Positions 1 through 8,215 of a stretch of DNA of 42,013 nucleotides are shown in pieces; positions within the stretch are counted from its first letter, which is position 1; each line of letters starts with the position of its first letter. The notes under the pieces are model-generated. The model ran no database searches, was not told the origin of the DNA, and saw only the letters and a program-made list of their open reading frames with translations. Source of the DNA: Desulfurobacteriaceae bacterium (lineage in GTDB: Bacteria > Aquificota > Aquificia > Desulfurobacteriales > Desulfurobacteriaceae); assembly GCA_027063785.1 (NCBI GenBank), contig JAMORC010000017.1:1-42013 (forward strand). Direction: 5' to 3'. Position numbers and translations under genes: made by a program.

Positions 1-50
1 CTCCCATTCCCCACGACGGTTGCAGACCACCAAAGAGAAGAAGGGTTTAA
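1..50 (+). CDS. rpsK: 30S ribosomal protein S11, C-terminal end (partial)
   Basis: Only the last 15 complete codons lie in the window. The frame starting at base 3 reads PIPHDGCRPPKRRRV and then TAA at 48-50. This is the highly conserved C-terminus of bacterial S11, which binds 16S rRNA in the platform of the small subunit. It lies 12 bases before rpsD in the same direction, as in the usual rpsM-rpsK-rpsD-rpoA-rplQ order. The start is outside the window. Confidence 0.93.
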   Translation, partial: PIPHDGCRPPKRRRV

Positions 51-62
51 CGGAGGTAGTAG

Positions 63-689
63 ATGGGTAGGTATACAGGTCCTAAGTGGCGTATTGCCAG
101 AAGGCTCGGCGTTAACATATACGTTGGAGAGGAAAAATCCCAGAAGGGTAAGTCTATCCTTGACAGGCGTCCTTACCCGCCAGGACAGCACGGCCGTTCA
201 AGGAGGAAGATTTCCTACTACGGCCGTCAGCTTATGGAGAAGCAGAAGGTTAAGTACTACTACGGCGTAAGGGAAGAGCAGTTCAGGCGCTTCTACGAGA
301 TGGCCGAGAGGATGAGGGGGCAGACCGGTGAGAACCTGTTGAAGCTCCTCGAGAGCAGGCTCGATAACGTCGTTTACAGGCTCGGTTTCGGTAAGTCCCA
401 CAGGCACGCAAGGCAGCTTGTAGTTCACGGTCATATCCTCGTAAACGGGAAGAAGGTTGACAGGCCTTCCTACCTTGTTAAGCCCGGTGATGTCATTGAA
501 GTCAAGGAAAAGAGCAGGGACATTCCTCAGATTAGGGAAGGAATGGAGCTTGCCCAGAGGAGGGGAATTCCTTCCTGGCTTGAGCTTGATGCCGAGAACT
601 TTAAGGGAATCGTTAAGGCTGAGCCTACAAGGGAAGAGATAGAGATTCCGATTGAAGAACACCTCATCGTTGAGCTTTACTCCAAGTAA
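63..689 (+). CDS. rpsD: 30S ribosomal protein S4
   Basis: 208 residues, the normal length for S4, a primary 16S rRNA binding protein that helps nucleate the 30S body. The N-terminal part carries the S4-typical segment [10 protein letters not shown]. The S4 RNA-binding domain covers about residues 95-160 and includes [20 protein letters not shown]. No zinc-binding cysteines are seen in the N-terminal part, so this is the cysteine-free form. The ATG is preceded by GGAGG at 52-56. It sits between rpsK and rpoA in one operon. In other bacteria S4 represses this operon; no such site is evident here. Confidence 0.98.
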   Translation: MGRYTGPKWRIARRLGVNIYVGEEKSQKGKSILDRRPYPPGQHGRSRRKISYYGRQLMEKQKVKYYYGVREEQFRRFYEMAERMRGQTGENLLKLLESRLDNVVYRLGFGKSHRHARQLVVHGHILVNGKKVDRPSYLVKPGDVIEVKEKSRDIPQIREGMELAQRRGIPSWLELDAENFKGIVKAEPTREEIEIPIEEHLIVELYSK

Positions 690-716
690 TAGCTAACGCT
701 CTCTTTGGAGGAGATA

Positions 717-1682
717 ATGGTTGAATTTGTAACTCCGGATAAATTTGTCTGGGAGGAGCATTCGGATACATACGGAAGGTTTGTTGTCGAGCCGCTTGAA
801 AAGGGCTACGGCGTAACTATAGGTAACGCCCTCAGGAGGGTTCTTCTCTCCTCCATAGAGGGAGCGGCTCCTACGGCTGTAAAGTTTGAAGGGGCTTACC
901 ACGAGTTTACTACGCTTCCCGGCGTTGTTGAAGATGTTACTGAAATCGTCCTTAACATAAAGAGGTTGAGATTTGTTCTTCACGGGGAAGGTCCTGTGTT
1001 TATTGAACTTAAAAAGAAAGGTCCCGGCAAAGTTTATGCAAGGGATTTTGACCTTCCCGCACAGGTCGAGCTTTTGACTCCCGACCAAGAAATAGCCACC
1101 CTCGACAACGAAAGCGCGGAGATTGAAATCCACCTGAGAATAGATAAAGGTAAGGGATTTATCCTTTCCGAAGACATCCAGGAAATATTCGACATTACAA
1201 CTCTCGGTTGGATTCCCCTTGATGCTGACTTCTCCCCCGTAAAAAAGGTTGCCTTTAAGGTTGAGGATACGAGGGTCGGAAGGAGAACCGACTACAACAA
1301 GCTGACGATGGAAGTCTGGACTGACGGAAGTATCTCTCCCAAGGATGCCGTCGTCAGGGCTTCCAACATACTCATTGACCACTTCTCAATGATAAGGGAC
1401 AGGCTTGTTGAAGCCCTCTTTTCAATGGCTCAGGTTCAAACAACTTCGGAAGAAGGAAAAGCCGTTAAAGGAGACGTTCTTTCAAAGGCGCTGGAAGATG
1501 CCGGGCTTTCCGGTAGGGCTTTAAAGGTCTTAAAGGAACACGGTATAGAAACCGTTGAAGACCTTATTAAGCTTTCAAAGAAGGAGCTTGAAAACCTCAA
1601 AGGAATCGGTAAGAAGTCCATTGCAGATATAGAAAAGTTCCTTGCTTCTCTCGGACTTGAACTCGGAGGTGGGAAAGAATGA
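717..1682 (+). CDS. rpoA: DNA-directed RNA polymerase alpha subunit
   Basis: 321 residues from the ATG at 717. An in-frame TTG at 705 overlaps the ribosome-binding site (TTTGGAGGAG at 704-713) and is therefore not the likely start. The N-terminal domain (about 1-230) dimerises and scaffolds the beta subunits; motifs GNALRRVLLSS and LEKGYGVTIGNALRR are visible. A linker leads to the C-terminal domain (about 250-315) with helix-hairpin-helix character (LKGIGKKSIADIEKFL), which contacts UP elements and activators. The stop overlaps the rplQ start by four bases (ATGA), so translation of the two is probably coupled. Confidence 0.98.
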   Translation: MVEFVTPDKFVWEEHSDTYGRFVVEPLEKGYGVTIGNALRRVLLSSIEGAAPTAVKFEGAYHEFTTLPGVVEDVTEIVLNIKRLRFVLHGEGPVFIELKKKGPGKVYARDFDLPAQVELLTPDQEIATLDNESAEIEIHLRIDKGKGFILSEDIQEIFDITTLGWIPLDADFSPVKKVAFKVEDTRVGRRTDYNKLTMEVWTDGSISPKDAVVRASNILIDHFSMIRDRLVEALFSMAQVQTTSEEGKAVKGDVLSKALEDAGLSGRALKVLKEHGIETVEDLIKLSKKELENLKGIGKKSIADIEKFLASLGLELGGGKE

Positions 1683-2071
1683 GACATAGAGTAAAAGGAA
1701 AGAAACTGGGAAGGCCTACAGAGCACAGGCTTTTGATGCTCAGAAACCTTGTTACCGACCTTATGGAGCACGGCAAGGTTGTAACGACAATTGCAAGGGC
1801 AAAGGAACTCAGGAGGCTTGCCGATAAGGTGATAACCAAGGGCAAGCAGGAGGATAAAGTCAAGGCGATAAGGGACGTTCTCAGGATAGTCACGAAGAAG
1901 GATATTGCTTACAAGGTAGTTAACGAGATCGCTCCCAAGTACAAAGACAGGAACGGCGGATACACGCGCCTCTACCACTACGGCTTCAGGAAAGGCGATG
2001 CCGCTCCGACTGCCATCGTTATGCTTGTAGAAACTGAAGAAGTTGTAGAAAACGCTTCTGACTCCGAATAA
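1679..2071 (+). CDS. rplQ: 50S ribosomal protein L17
   Basis: 130 residues. The start MRHRVKGKKLGRPTEHR and the motif LMLRNLVTDLMEHGKVVTT identify L17, a large-subunit protein near the tunnel exit. The C-terminus ends in an acidic tail (ETEEVVENASDSE). It overlaps rpoA by four bases and is the last gene of the operon, followed directly by a perfect-stem terminator. Confidence 0.97.
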   Translation: MRHRVKGKKLGRPTEHRLLMLRNLVTDLMEHGKVVTTIARAKELRRLADKVITKGKQEDKVKAIRDVLRIVTKKDIAYKVVNEIAPKYKDRNGGYTRLYHYGFRKGDAAPTAIVMLVETEEVVENASDSE

Positions 2072-2096
2072 AAAGGCCCCGAAAGGGGCCTTTATT
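2072..2096 (+). terminator. Terminator of the rpsK-rpsD-rpoA-rplQ operon
   Basis: Perfect 9-base-pair stem AAAGGCCCC / GGGGCCTTT with a GAAA loop (2072-2093), followed by TATTT. It starts just after the rplQ stop. A-rich sequence on the other side means it could also stop transcripts of the convergent porin gene. Confidence 0.9.
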
Positions 2097-2121
2097 TCCC
2101 CCCTCCCCGCATAAATACTCT

Positions 2122-3411
2122 TTAGAAAGAAAACTCAGCCCTTACCATTCCGGCAAAGATGTTATCGTTATTAGAGTTCCCGTGAGGATTTGTCACAAAC
2201 TGAATGTCCGGAGTAATTGCAAGGTTTTCTGAAATCTGGAATTTGTAATATCCCTCAAAGTGGTATTCAGTGTCGTCGTTTTGTAGCTTGTCGTTCGGAA
2301 TAACTGCTGCCACTCCGAAGCCCAGGGTATCGTTCGGTCTTGAGTTAAAGATCCCTGTAATGCTGATCCCCGCCGAGTAGAACTGCTCAATTTCGTAAAC
2401 GTCGTCGTTTGTCCAGGAAGCTCTTGCAAATATCCCTAAGTTTTCTGTAATCATCTGGTCAATTGAAATTCCAACTCCCCAGCCGTCATCTGTTGATGGT
2501 TTCTTTTCTTGATTGTCTGCAGGCTGACCGATTTTTATGTGGTCTGCCGAATCGTCCCAGAAGTAGAACCTGTAGTTCCCGGGTAGTCCGTTAAACTCGG
2601 CCGAGTACTTAAGCTGAACTGCGTAAAACGGATTGTCAAATATGTCATCGTAAACGCTCTTTTCTTTTGTTACCCACTCTCCTCCCTTCCATTCAATTCC
2701 CGTTGACTGGTTGCTCTGGACGAGTGCCGAGATTTCAAGGTTTTCGATTGGAGAGAATGTAACTGCAATCAGCGGTGCGTACTCGTCTTCTCCGTCAATT
2801 ATCGGGTTGTTTACGAAAGGCTTTCCTACAAACTGTGCGGCCTCGTCGTTTGCAAACTCGTTATCGTCGACAAAAGCAAGTGGTTCCGTTTTACCGACCG
2901 TTAAAGAAAGTTTTCCGTTAAAAAGCCTGTGGGTATAGTAAGCCTCAAGGAGGTTAAAGGTGTTATCATCCGGGTTATCGTCTGCGATTGTGTTAAGGTT
3001 TGCAAAAAGGTTTTCTGCAAGGTCTTTGTCTGCTCCCGTTCCTTCTCCTGCGTGGAGTCTCATGTAAAACTCCCCGTTCTCGTGGGGTTTAAATGAAACT
3101 TCAAGGTCTGCAACGTAACCGCTTCCGGATGGATTTGAGAAGTTCTGATTGTCAATCTTGTCAACGTTTGCTCCCTGGTAGTAGATTACGGCTCCTCCGT
3201 GGATTTCAAGGCTTTCGAGCTTCTCTTTAAGCTCCGCCACCTCTTTTGCGATTTTCTCTTCGCTTTCGGACTTCTCCTTTAGCTTCTTCTCGAGAAGTTC
3301 CACCCTTTGCTTTAGGGCTTTAAGTTCCCTCAAAAGCTCCTCATCTGCCGAAAGGGCAGGGGTAGAAGAAACGATGAGGGCAAGCGTTGAGAGAGAGAGT
3401 AACCTTTTCAT
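2122..3411 (-). CDS. OprB-like outer-membrane porin with N-terminal coiled coil
   Basis: 429 residues. An N-terminal signal peptide (MKRLLSLSTLALIVSSTPALS, cleavage about residue 22) is followed by a charged coiled coil (about 25-70, ELKALKQRVELLEKKLKEK). The rest looks like an outer-membrane beta-barrel of alternating polar and hydrophobic strands, and the protein ends in phenylalanine (AEFSF), the usual barrel C-terminus. Segments such as LEAYYTHRLFNGKLSLTVGKTEP and NPIIDGEDEYAPLIAVTF resemble the carbohydrate-selective OprB-type porins of Aquificota; the substrate cannot be read from sequence. An AGGAGG site lies about 9 bases before the ATG. It has its own sigma-70 promoter and a palindrome in the leader, so it is probably regulated alone. 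Confidence 0.8.
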   Translation of the reverse strand: MKRLLSLSTLALIVSSTPALSADEELLRELKALKQRVELLEKKLKEKSESEEKIAKEVAELKEKLESLEIHGGAVIYYQGANVDKIDNQNFSNPSGSGYVADLEVSFKPHENGEFYMRLHAGEGTGADKDLAENLFANLNTIADDNPDDNTFNLLEAYYTHRLFNGKLSLTVGKTEPLAFVDDNEFANDEAAQFVGKPFVNNPIIDGEDEYAPLIAVTFSPIENLEISALVQSNQSTGIEWKGGEWVTKEKSVYDDIFDNPFYAVQLKYSAEFNGLPGNYRFYFWDDSADHIKIGQPADNQEKKPSTDDGWGVGISIDQMITENLGIFARASWTNDDVYEIEQFYSAGISITGIFNSRPNDTLGFGVAAVIPNDKLQNDDTEYHFEGYYKFQISENLAITPDIQFVTNPHGNSNNDNIFAGMVRAEFSF

Positions 3412-3492
3412 CTCTTCGACCTCCTGTCAGAGTTCTTCTTTTGGTTGTAAGTTTTCCGTTTCTGCGAGATCTTTTAGAAATAGGAGTGTTTA

Positions 3493-3506
3493 TTAGTATA
3501 TACTAA
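3493..3506. promoter_or_regulatory. 14-bp perfect palindrome in the porin leader (possible operator)
   Basis: TTAGTATATACTAA is a perfect palindrome about 11-24 bases downstream of the predicted porin start point. This position suits a repressor operator. No regulator gene lies next to it. Confidence 0.4.
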
Positions 3507-3524
3507 CTTTAGTCGGTATTACGA

Positions 3525-3552
3525 ATTGTAGTGGTATTTCTCTTTTTGTCAA
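3525..3552 (-). promoter_or_regulatory. Sigma-70 promoter of the porin gene
   Basis: On the minus strand, TTGACA (3552-3547), a 16-base spacer, then TACAAT (3530-3525). Predicted start is near 3518, giving a leader of about 105 bases before the porin ATG. Confidence 0.7.
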
Positions 3553-3659
3553 GTGGAAACGGTTCTGTTGACTACAGATAAACGGTCGGAAGTCATTACA
3601 CTGGCGGATTTATAAATGAAGAGGGACCGCGCGGGCTTTTTGAGAAGTTTTGTTAAAGG

Positions 3660-3917
3660 TTATTTTTCTTTTACGGGAACTTCAATCTCGATCTTTTCTC
3701 TTTCCTCCCCGTTTTCTGAGATGTTTATGTTTACTCCGTTTATGTCAATAAAGGGGAAGTCCTTTAAAGCCTCAAGTATTGCATCCTTTACGGCATTTAT
3801 TGCGTTCGGCGGAAGACCTGCCCTGTCGTATTTCAGAATTAATTCAAGCCTCTTTTTGGCTACCTCACTTGCCGGCTGGCTCCCGAAGGTCTGCCTGATT
3901 TTATCAAGTAGTCCCAT
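3660..3917 (-). CDS. minE: Cell division topological specificity factor MinE
   Basis: 85 residues. The short amphipathic N-terminus (MGLLDKIRQTFG) fits the MinE membrane-targeting segment. AKKRLELILKYDRAG matches the MinD-contact region, and the C-terminal half (about 35-80) the topological specificity domain. MinE stimulates MinD ATPase and drives MinCD oscillation or redistribution, so division occurs at mid-cell. It overlaps the minD stop by one base (TAATG), making it the last gene of a minC-minD-minE operon. Confidence 0.92.
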   Translation of the reverse strand: MGLLDKIRQTFGSQPASEVAKKRLELILKYDRAGLPPNAINAVKDAILEALKDFPFIDINGVNINISENGEEREKIEIEVPVKEK

Positions 3918-4714
3918 TAACTACCTCCAAAAAGCTTCTTAATCTTCTCAAGGAATCCCTCTTCAACCCGGATGTCCATAAAGGGCACTTCCTTTCCGAG
4001 GAGCCTCTCGGCCACGTTCCTGAGGGCTTTACCGGCTATTGACTCCTCAAACAGGACTGCCGGTTCTCCCCTGTTTATGTAGGAAACCATGTTGGGATCT
4101 TCGGGGACTATGCCTAAAAGTTCGAGGCTCAGTATTTCCACTACATCGTTAACGTCAAGCATATCGCCCCTTGCCACTTTTTTGGGGTCTATCCTGTTGA
4201 CTATCAGTTTGGGTTCCGGTTTGCCCATTGCCTCGCAAATTCCGGTAACCCTGTCTGCATCCCTGATGGAGGCCATTTCTGGATTTGCTACGACGATGAT
4301 AGTATCGGCGGGCGTAACGGCTGTTTTAAATCCCTCCTCTATTCCCGCCGGGGAGTCGATGAAAATGAAGTCAAACTTATCCCTCAGCTCTTCGACGATC
4401 TTTACCATGTCCTCGGGTTTTACGGCACTTTTGTCCTTTGTCTGAGCAGCGGGAAGCAGGAATAGGTTTTTGGTTCTTTTATCCTTTACTAAAGCCTTTT
4501 CTGCGGGAATTACACCCTGTACGACGTGCACTATGTCGTAAACTATCCTGTTTTCAAGGCCGAGGACAAGGTCAAGGTTCCTCAGTCCTATGTCGGCATC
4601 TATCGCTGCTACCCTGTATCCCTTTGCCGCTAAAGCAGTTGCAACGTTTGCAGTTACCGTGCTTTTTCCCACTCCTCCCTTTCCGGACGTTACGCATATT
4701 ACCTTGTCAGCCAT
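3917..4714 (-). CDS. minD: Septum site-determining ATPase MinD
   Basis: 265 residues from the ATG at 4714; a TTG three bases earlier is also in frame but lies closer to the GGGGAG ribosome site. Deviant Walker A motif GKGGVGKST near residues 10-18, IDADIGLRNLDLVLG as the A-prime/switch I region, and IDSPAGIE as switch II. The C-terminal amphipathic helix EGFLEKIKKLFGG is the membrane-targeting sequence. MinD recruits MinC to the membrane. The start overlaps the minC stop by one base (TGATG). Confidence 0.96.
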   Translation of the reverse strand: MADKVICVTSGKGGVGKSTVTANVATALAAKGYRVAAIDADIGLRNLDLVLGLENRIVYDIVHVVQGVIPAEKALVKDKRTKNLFLLPAAQTKDKSAVKPEDMVKIVEELRDKFDFIFIDSPAGIEEGFKTAVTPADTIIVVANPEMASIRDADRVTGICEAMGKPEPKLIVNRIDPKKVARGDMLDVNDVVEILSLELLGIVPEDPNMVSYINRGEPAVLFEESIAGKALRNVAERLLGKEVPFMDIRVEEGFLEKIKKLFGGS

Positions 4715-5358
4715 CAAGCTCCCCTTTTAAGGTGGTCTATTTTAAGCTTACCCTCTTTAACTTTTGCTCTAAAGTTAATGTAGTGTTCTTTCCTTTCAAA
4801 CTCTGCCGTTTTACCGCAAATTTCAAGTCTCGGAGCTTCGAAGTAAACAGCCCTTACTTCCCCTTCCCTCTTCCCTATTCCGGCCCTTACAAATCCCCTG
4901 ACTGATCCCATTACGTAGACGTTCCCTCCGGCTTCTACTTCGGCTCCCGGGTTTACATCTCCCATTATTATCAGGTCTCCCGTTGAAGTTACCTTTTCAC
5001 CAGACCGAAGGGTTTTCCTCACGATTTTTACTTCCTCGGTGGAAGCTCTTCCCCCTTCCGACTTTTCCGTTAACAGGTCGCAGGGGACGTTGAACTTTAT
5101 GCATAGTTCCCTGTTCGCCTTGACGTTTGTTTTAAACCCGCAGAAGGTAATGCCGGACAATCCCTTCAAGAACTCAAGAAGTTCCTCAAGTTCCTCCTCT
5201 TTAAGTTCTCTGTTCTCAACTGATATTATAAACCTTGCACCTTTTAGCAGCTGTTCTTTCTCTTTCAGGAAAGACTTGACCTTCTGGAGATTAAAATTTT
5301 CCCCGACTATCAGCTCTATGCCGATAACGTTGGTTCCCCTGAGTTTGAACTCTTCCAT
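4714..5358 (-). CDS. minC: Septum site-determining protein MinC
   Basis: 214 residues. The N-terminal FtsZ-inhibiting domain covers about 1-105. The C-terminal beta-helix (about 112-205) contains the classic RSGEKVTSTGDLIIMGDVNP and GAEVEAGGNVYVMGSVRG repeats that bind MinD. First gene of the minCDE operon, and divergent from speB across 54 bases. AGGAAT about 9 bases upstream is a modest ribosome site. Confidence 0.93.
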   Translation of the reverse strand: MEEFKLRGTNVIGIELIVGENFNLQKVKSFLKEKEQLLKGARFIISVENRELKEEELEELLEFLKGLSGITFCGFKTNVKANRELCIKFNVPCDLLTEKSEGGRASTEEVKIVRKTLRSGEKVTSTGDLIIMGDVNPGAEVEAGGNVYVMGSVRGFVRAGIGKREGEVRAVYFEAPRLEICGKTAEFERKEHYINFRAKVKEGKLKIDHLKRGA

Positions 5359-5412
5359 CTTTGTACAATTCCTTGAAGTTTAATTCCTTATTCTAACACT
5401 AACGGAGGTTAA

Positions 5413-6222
5413 ATGAGGTTCCTATCCTCTAAGGAATTTGGAGATGTAGTAATTTTGGGCGTTCCCTTTGACTCTACCACGTGCTTCAGGCCGGGTGCGA
5501 GATTCGGGCCCGACGGGATAAGGTTTTTTTCTGAGAACCTTGAAGAGTTCAGCCCTTCTCTGAAGAAAAGCCTGGCTTCTGTTGAGTTTACCGATGCGGG
5601 AAACGTTGAGGTTCCGGCAGATCCGGAAGGAATGGTTGATGCTGTTTACTCTTTTTTAAAAGAGAAAGAAATTACTTTTCCGGTTGTACTGGGGGGCGAT
5701 CATTCGGTCACCTATCCTGTTGTCAAGTACTTGGCCGAAAAGGTGCAAAAGCTGACCGTTGTTCACTTTGATGCCCACGCCGATTTAAGGAATGAGTACT
5801 CGGGAACGCCGTTTTCCCACGCTTGTGTGATGAGGAGGGTTCTTGATCTTGGAGTTGATATTGTTCAGGTAGGGATCAGGAGTATGACAGAAGAGGAATT
5901 CAGCTTAAGGAAGGAAAGCGATAGAATAACAACTGTTGAACGTTTAGAGGAGCTTCCAGCCCTTCTTTCACAAATTAAAAGTCCTGTATACTTCACGGTT
6001 GATATAGATTTCTTTGACCCTGCCTTTGCTCCGGGTACGGGTACTCCGGAGCCTTGCGGTGCTTCTCCTGTTGATTTCTTTGAAACTCTCTATAAATTAC
6101 CGACCGTCGAAGTTTTGGGCTTTGATGTTGTTGAAGTTTCACCTCCTTACGATCCATCGGGAATTACGCAGGCCCTCGGGGCCAAGATTGTGAGGGAGTT
6201 TATCCTGAAGTTCTGGGGGTAG
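5413..6222 (+). CDS. speB: Agmatinase / aminopropylagmatine ureohydrolase
   Basis: 269 residues of the ureohydrolase (arginase/agmatinase) fold. The binuclear manganese ligands are all present: GGDHS (His97), DAHAD (Asp120, His122, Asp124) and DIDFFDP (Asp197, Asp199). The enzyme hydrolyses a guanidino group and releases urea. Because it is next to an aminopropyltransferase and bpsA, the natural substrate may be N1-aminopropylagmatine, giving spermidine, as shown for the Thermus pathway; that is inference. Ribosome site GGAGG at 5404-5408. The gene runs into speE with a two-base gap. Confidence 0.92.
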   Translation: MRFLSSKEFGDVVILGVPFDSTTCFRPGARFGPDGIRFFSENLEEFSPSLKKSLASVEFTDAGNVEVPADPEGMVDAVYSFLKEKEITFPVVLGGDHSVTYPVVKYLAEKVQKLTVVHFDAHADLRNEYSGTPFSHACVMRRVLDLGVDIVQVGIRSMTEEEFSLRKESDRITTVERLEELPALLSQIKSPVYFTVDIDFFDPAFAPGTGTPEPCGASPVDFFETLYKLPTVEVLGFDVVEVSPPYDPSGITQALGAKIVREFILKFWG

Positions 6223-6224
6223 CG

Positions 6225-7088
6225 ATGCTCTGGTTTACCGAGTACTACGGCGGGGAGGGAATGGACCTCAAGGGAACCGGCCTCACCTTTAAGGTTAGAA
6301 GCGCTTTTTCAAAAAAGACCCGATATCAGGAACTTTTACTCCTTGACACAGAGGACTGGGGGAAAGTTCTCGTTCTCGACGGTGCGGTTCAAACGACCGA
6401 AAGGGATGAGTTTATATACCACGAGATGATAGTTCACCCTGCCTGCTTTACCTTTGTCAGGAAGATAGAGAAAGTTCTCGTTATCGGAGGAGGGGACGGA
6501 GGAACGGTAAGGGAGCTGTTAAAGCACAACCCCCTGTCTGTGGATATGGTCGAAATAGACAGGGAAGTTGTAGAGTTCTCTAAAAAGGAACTTCCCTCAA
6601 TTTCCTTTTCCCTCGGGGACGAGAGGGTTAACCTGATCTTCGGTGACGGCAGGGAGTTTGTAAGGGATAAGGAAGGAGTTTACGACCTCATAATCGTTGA
6701 CTGTTCCGATCCTGTTGGCCCGTCAAAGGTTCTTTATGAGGAGTCGTTTTACAGGGACTGTAAGAAAGCTTTGAAGGACGACGGTATTTTCGTTACACAG
6801 TCGGAATCCCCTTTTGCCCAGAGAAGGGTTCACAGGCAAGTGGTAAAAGAGCTTGAGAAGGTATTTAAGATAGTCAGACCATACCTTGCCTTTATTCCGA
6901 CATATCCTTCCGGAATGTGGAGCTTCACGATGGCTTCTGACAGGCTTGACCCCCTCGGAGCTGCCCCGTCTGCCCTCGGTAGGCTTTACAGGGAATTTGT
7001 TGAGAAAAACGGTAATCTCAAATACTACAACCCCGAAATTCACTACGGCGCTTTTGCAATACCAAACTTCGTATATATGGAGGAGTAA
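6225..7088 (+). CDS. speE: Polyamine aminopropyltransferase (spermidine synthase family)
   Basis: 287 residues. It transfers the aminopropyl group of decarboxylated SAM to an amine acceptor. The nucleotide-binding motif VIGGGDGG is at residues 86-93. VDCSDPVGP (about 158-166) carries the catalytic aspartates. The N-terminal acceptor-domain motif LVLDGAVQTTERDEFIYHEM is intact. Length is normal. In Thermus-type pathways the acceptor is agmatine, which would explain the adjacent ureohydrolase. It sits between speB and bpsA in one operon. Confidence 0.93.
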   Translation: MLWFTEYYGGEGMDLKGTGLTFKVRSAFSKKTRYQELLLLDTEDWGKVLVLDGAVQTTERDEFIYHEMIVHPACFTFVRKIEKVLVIGGGDGGTVRELLKHNPLSVDMVEIDREVVEFSKKELPSISFSLGDERVNLIFGDGREFVRDKEGVYDLIIVDCSDPVGPSKVLYEESFYRDCKKALKDDGIFVTQSESPFAQRRVHRQVVKELEKVFKIVRPYLAFIPTYPSGMWSFTMASDRLDPLGAAPSALGRLYREFVEKNGNLKYYNPEIHYGAFAIPNFVYMEE

Positions 7089-7089
7089 A

Positions 7090-8145
7090 ATGGAGATACT
7101 TGAGCAGATTGCCAGAGAGGCCGAAAAAAGGACACAGGTTCCCGCTTATCCCAGGAGCGTTGAGAAGGTAATTGCAGCAGTCATGTCTTCCCCTAACTTC
7201 TGGAGAATCGTTGACCTTTCCGACGAACCCCTTCCCCTTGTTGCCGAGATTCTCAAGCTTCTAAAAGAGCACGACCTTGTTATTTTTGAGGGGACGCAGA
7301 TTCTCTTAACAGAGGCCGGGGCCGAGCTTGCAAAGAAGCTCGGGATAGAAGCCTTTGTTTCTCACAGGTGTCCGACCTGCAAGGGAAGGAGCGTTGTTAT
7401 CGACGACTCCCTCAAATCCGCCTTTGAGAAGTTCCTCAAGATTCAGGAAAACAGGCCTCCTGCAATACACCAGTTTGACCAGGGATACGTAACTCCGGAA
7501 AACACCTTTGCAAGGGTTGCCCTTGCGGACGACAGGGGAGATTTGAGGGGGAAGAAAGTCATAGTTCTCGGTGATGACGACCTTATGAGCATAGCCCTTG
7601 CCCTTTCTGGACTTCCACAGAAGGTAACTATTCTCGAAATTGACGAGAGGCTCGTAAACTTCATAAAGGAAGTTTCCGACGAGTACAACCTGAACATTGA
7701 TGCAAGGGTTCACGATCTGAGACAGCCGTTACCCGAAGATGTAGTCGGCGCTTACGATACCTTCTTTACAGACCCTCCCGAAACCGTTGAGGCCATAAAG
7801 GCCTTTGTCGGAAGGGGCGTTGCGACCTTAAGGAGCGAGAGGTGCGCCGGTTACTTTGGCGTTACGAGAAGAGAGTCATCCTTGGACAAGTGGCGCAGGA
7901 TTCAGGAAGTTCTCATCAACATGGGACTTGTAATTACTGATCTCCTCCACAACTTTAACGAATACGTTAACTGGGACTACTACGAAGAGATGAGGGGCTG
8001 GCAGCTTACTCCCGTCAAGGAACCTCCGAAGGATATATGGTACAGGTCAACCCAGTTCAGGGTTGAGACCGTTAGGGGATTCAAGGGCTTCAACGACCCG
8101 ATTGTCGGCGACATTTACAACGACGCGGAAAGTTCTACTACTTAA
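7090..8145 (+). CDS. bpsA: N4-bis(aminopropyl)spermidine synthase (branched-chain polyamine synthase)
   Basis: 351 residues from the ATG at 7090, one base after the speE stop and preceded by GGAGGAG at 7079-7085. An upstream in-frame extension overlaps speE and is not used. The BpsA hallmarks are GDDD at residues 161-164 and the Asp-containing FFTDPP at 225-230. An N-terminal winged-helix-like region (about 1-90) and a CPTC pair (Cys94, Cys97) precede the methyltransferase-like Rossmann domain. BpsA adds two aminopropyl groups to the central nitrogen of spermidine. The product is known in thermophilic archaea and bacteria, where it stabilises nucleic acids at high temperature. The operon ends with a terminator. 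Confidence 0.9.
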   Translation: MEILEQIAREAEKRTQVPAYPRSVEKVIAAVMSSPNFWRIVDLSDEPLPLVAEILKLLKEHDLVIFEGTQILLTEAGAELAKKLGIEAFVSHRCPTCKGRSVVIDDSLKSAFEKFLKIQENRPPAIHQFDQGYVTPENTFARVALADDRGDLRGKKVIVLGDDDLMSIALALSGLPQKVTILEIDERLVNFIKEVSDEYNLNIDARVHDLRQPLPEDVVGAYDTFFTDPPETVEAIKAFVGRGVATLRSERCAGYFGVTRRESSLDKWRRIQEVLINMGLVITDLLHNFNEYVNWDYYEEMRGWQLTPVKEPPKDIWYRSTQFRVETVRGFKGFNDPIVGDIYNDAESSTT

Positions 8146-8152
8146 CCTTCCC

Positions 8153-8176
8153 GCCCCCTTTCGGGGGCTTTATGCT
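8153..8176 (+). terminator. Terminator of the speB-speE-bpsA operon
   Basis: Perfect GCCCCC / GGGGGC stem (8153-8158 with 8163-8168) around a TTTC loop, followed by TTTATGCTTTTT. It lies 8 bases after the bpsA stop and 40 bases from the convergent response-regulator gene. Confidence 0.85.
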
Positions 8177-8215
8177 TTTTCTTGCCTTTGGATATTTCAA
8201 ACGGCCTCAGGAGGG

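Noticed and set aside
705-716. TTG at 705 as the rpoA start
   Set aside because: The GGAGG ribosome site overlaps this codon; the ATG at 717 has correct spacing and gives the standard RpoA N-terminus.
693-1382. 229-codon open frame on the minus strand opposite rpoA
   Set aside because: It lies fully antisense to rpoA, has no ribosome site or recognisable domain, and is explained by codon usage of rpoA.
1436-1978. Minus-strand open frame opposite rpoA/rplQ
   Set aside because: Low-complexity Ser/Phe/Leu-rich translation typical of the antisense of Lys/Glu-rich genes; the plus-strand genes are certain.
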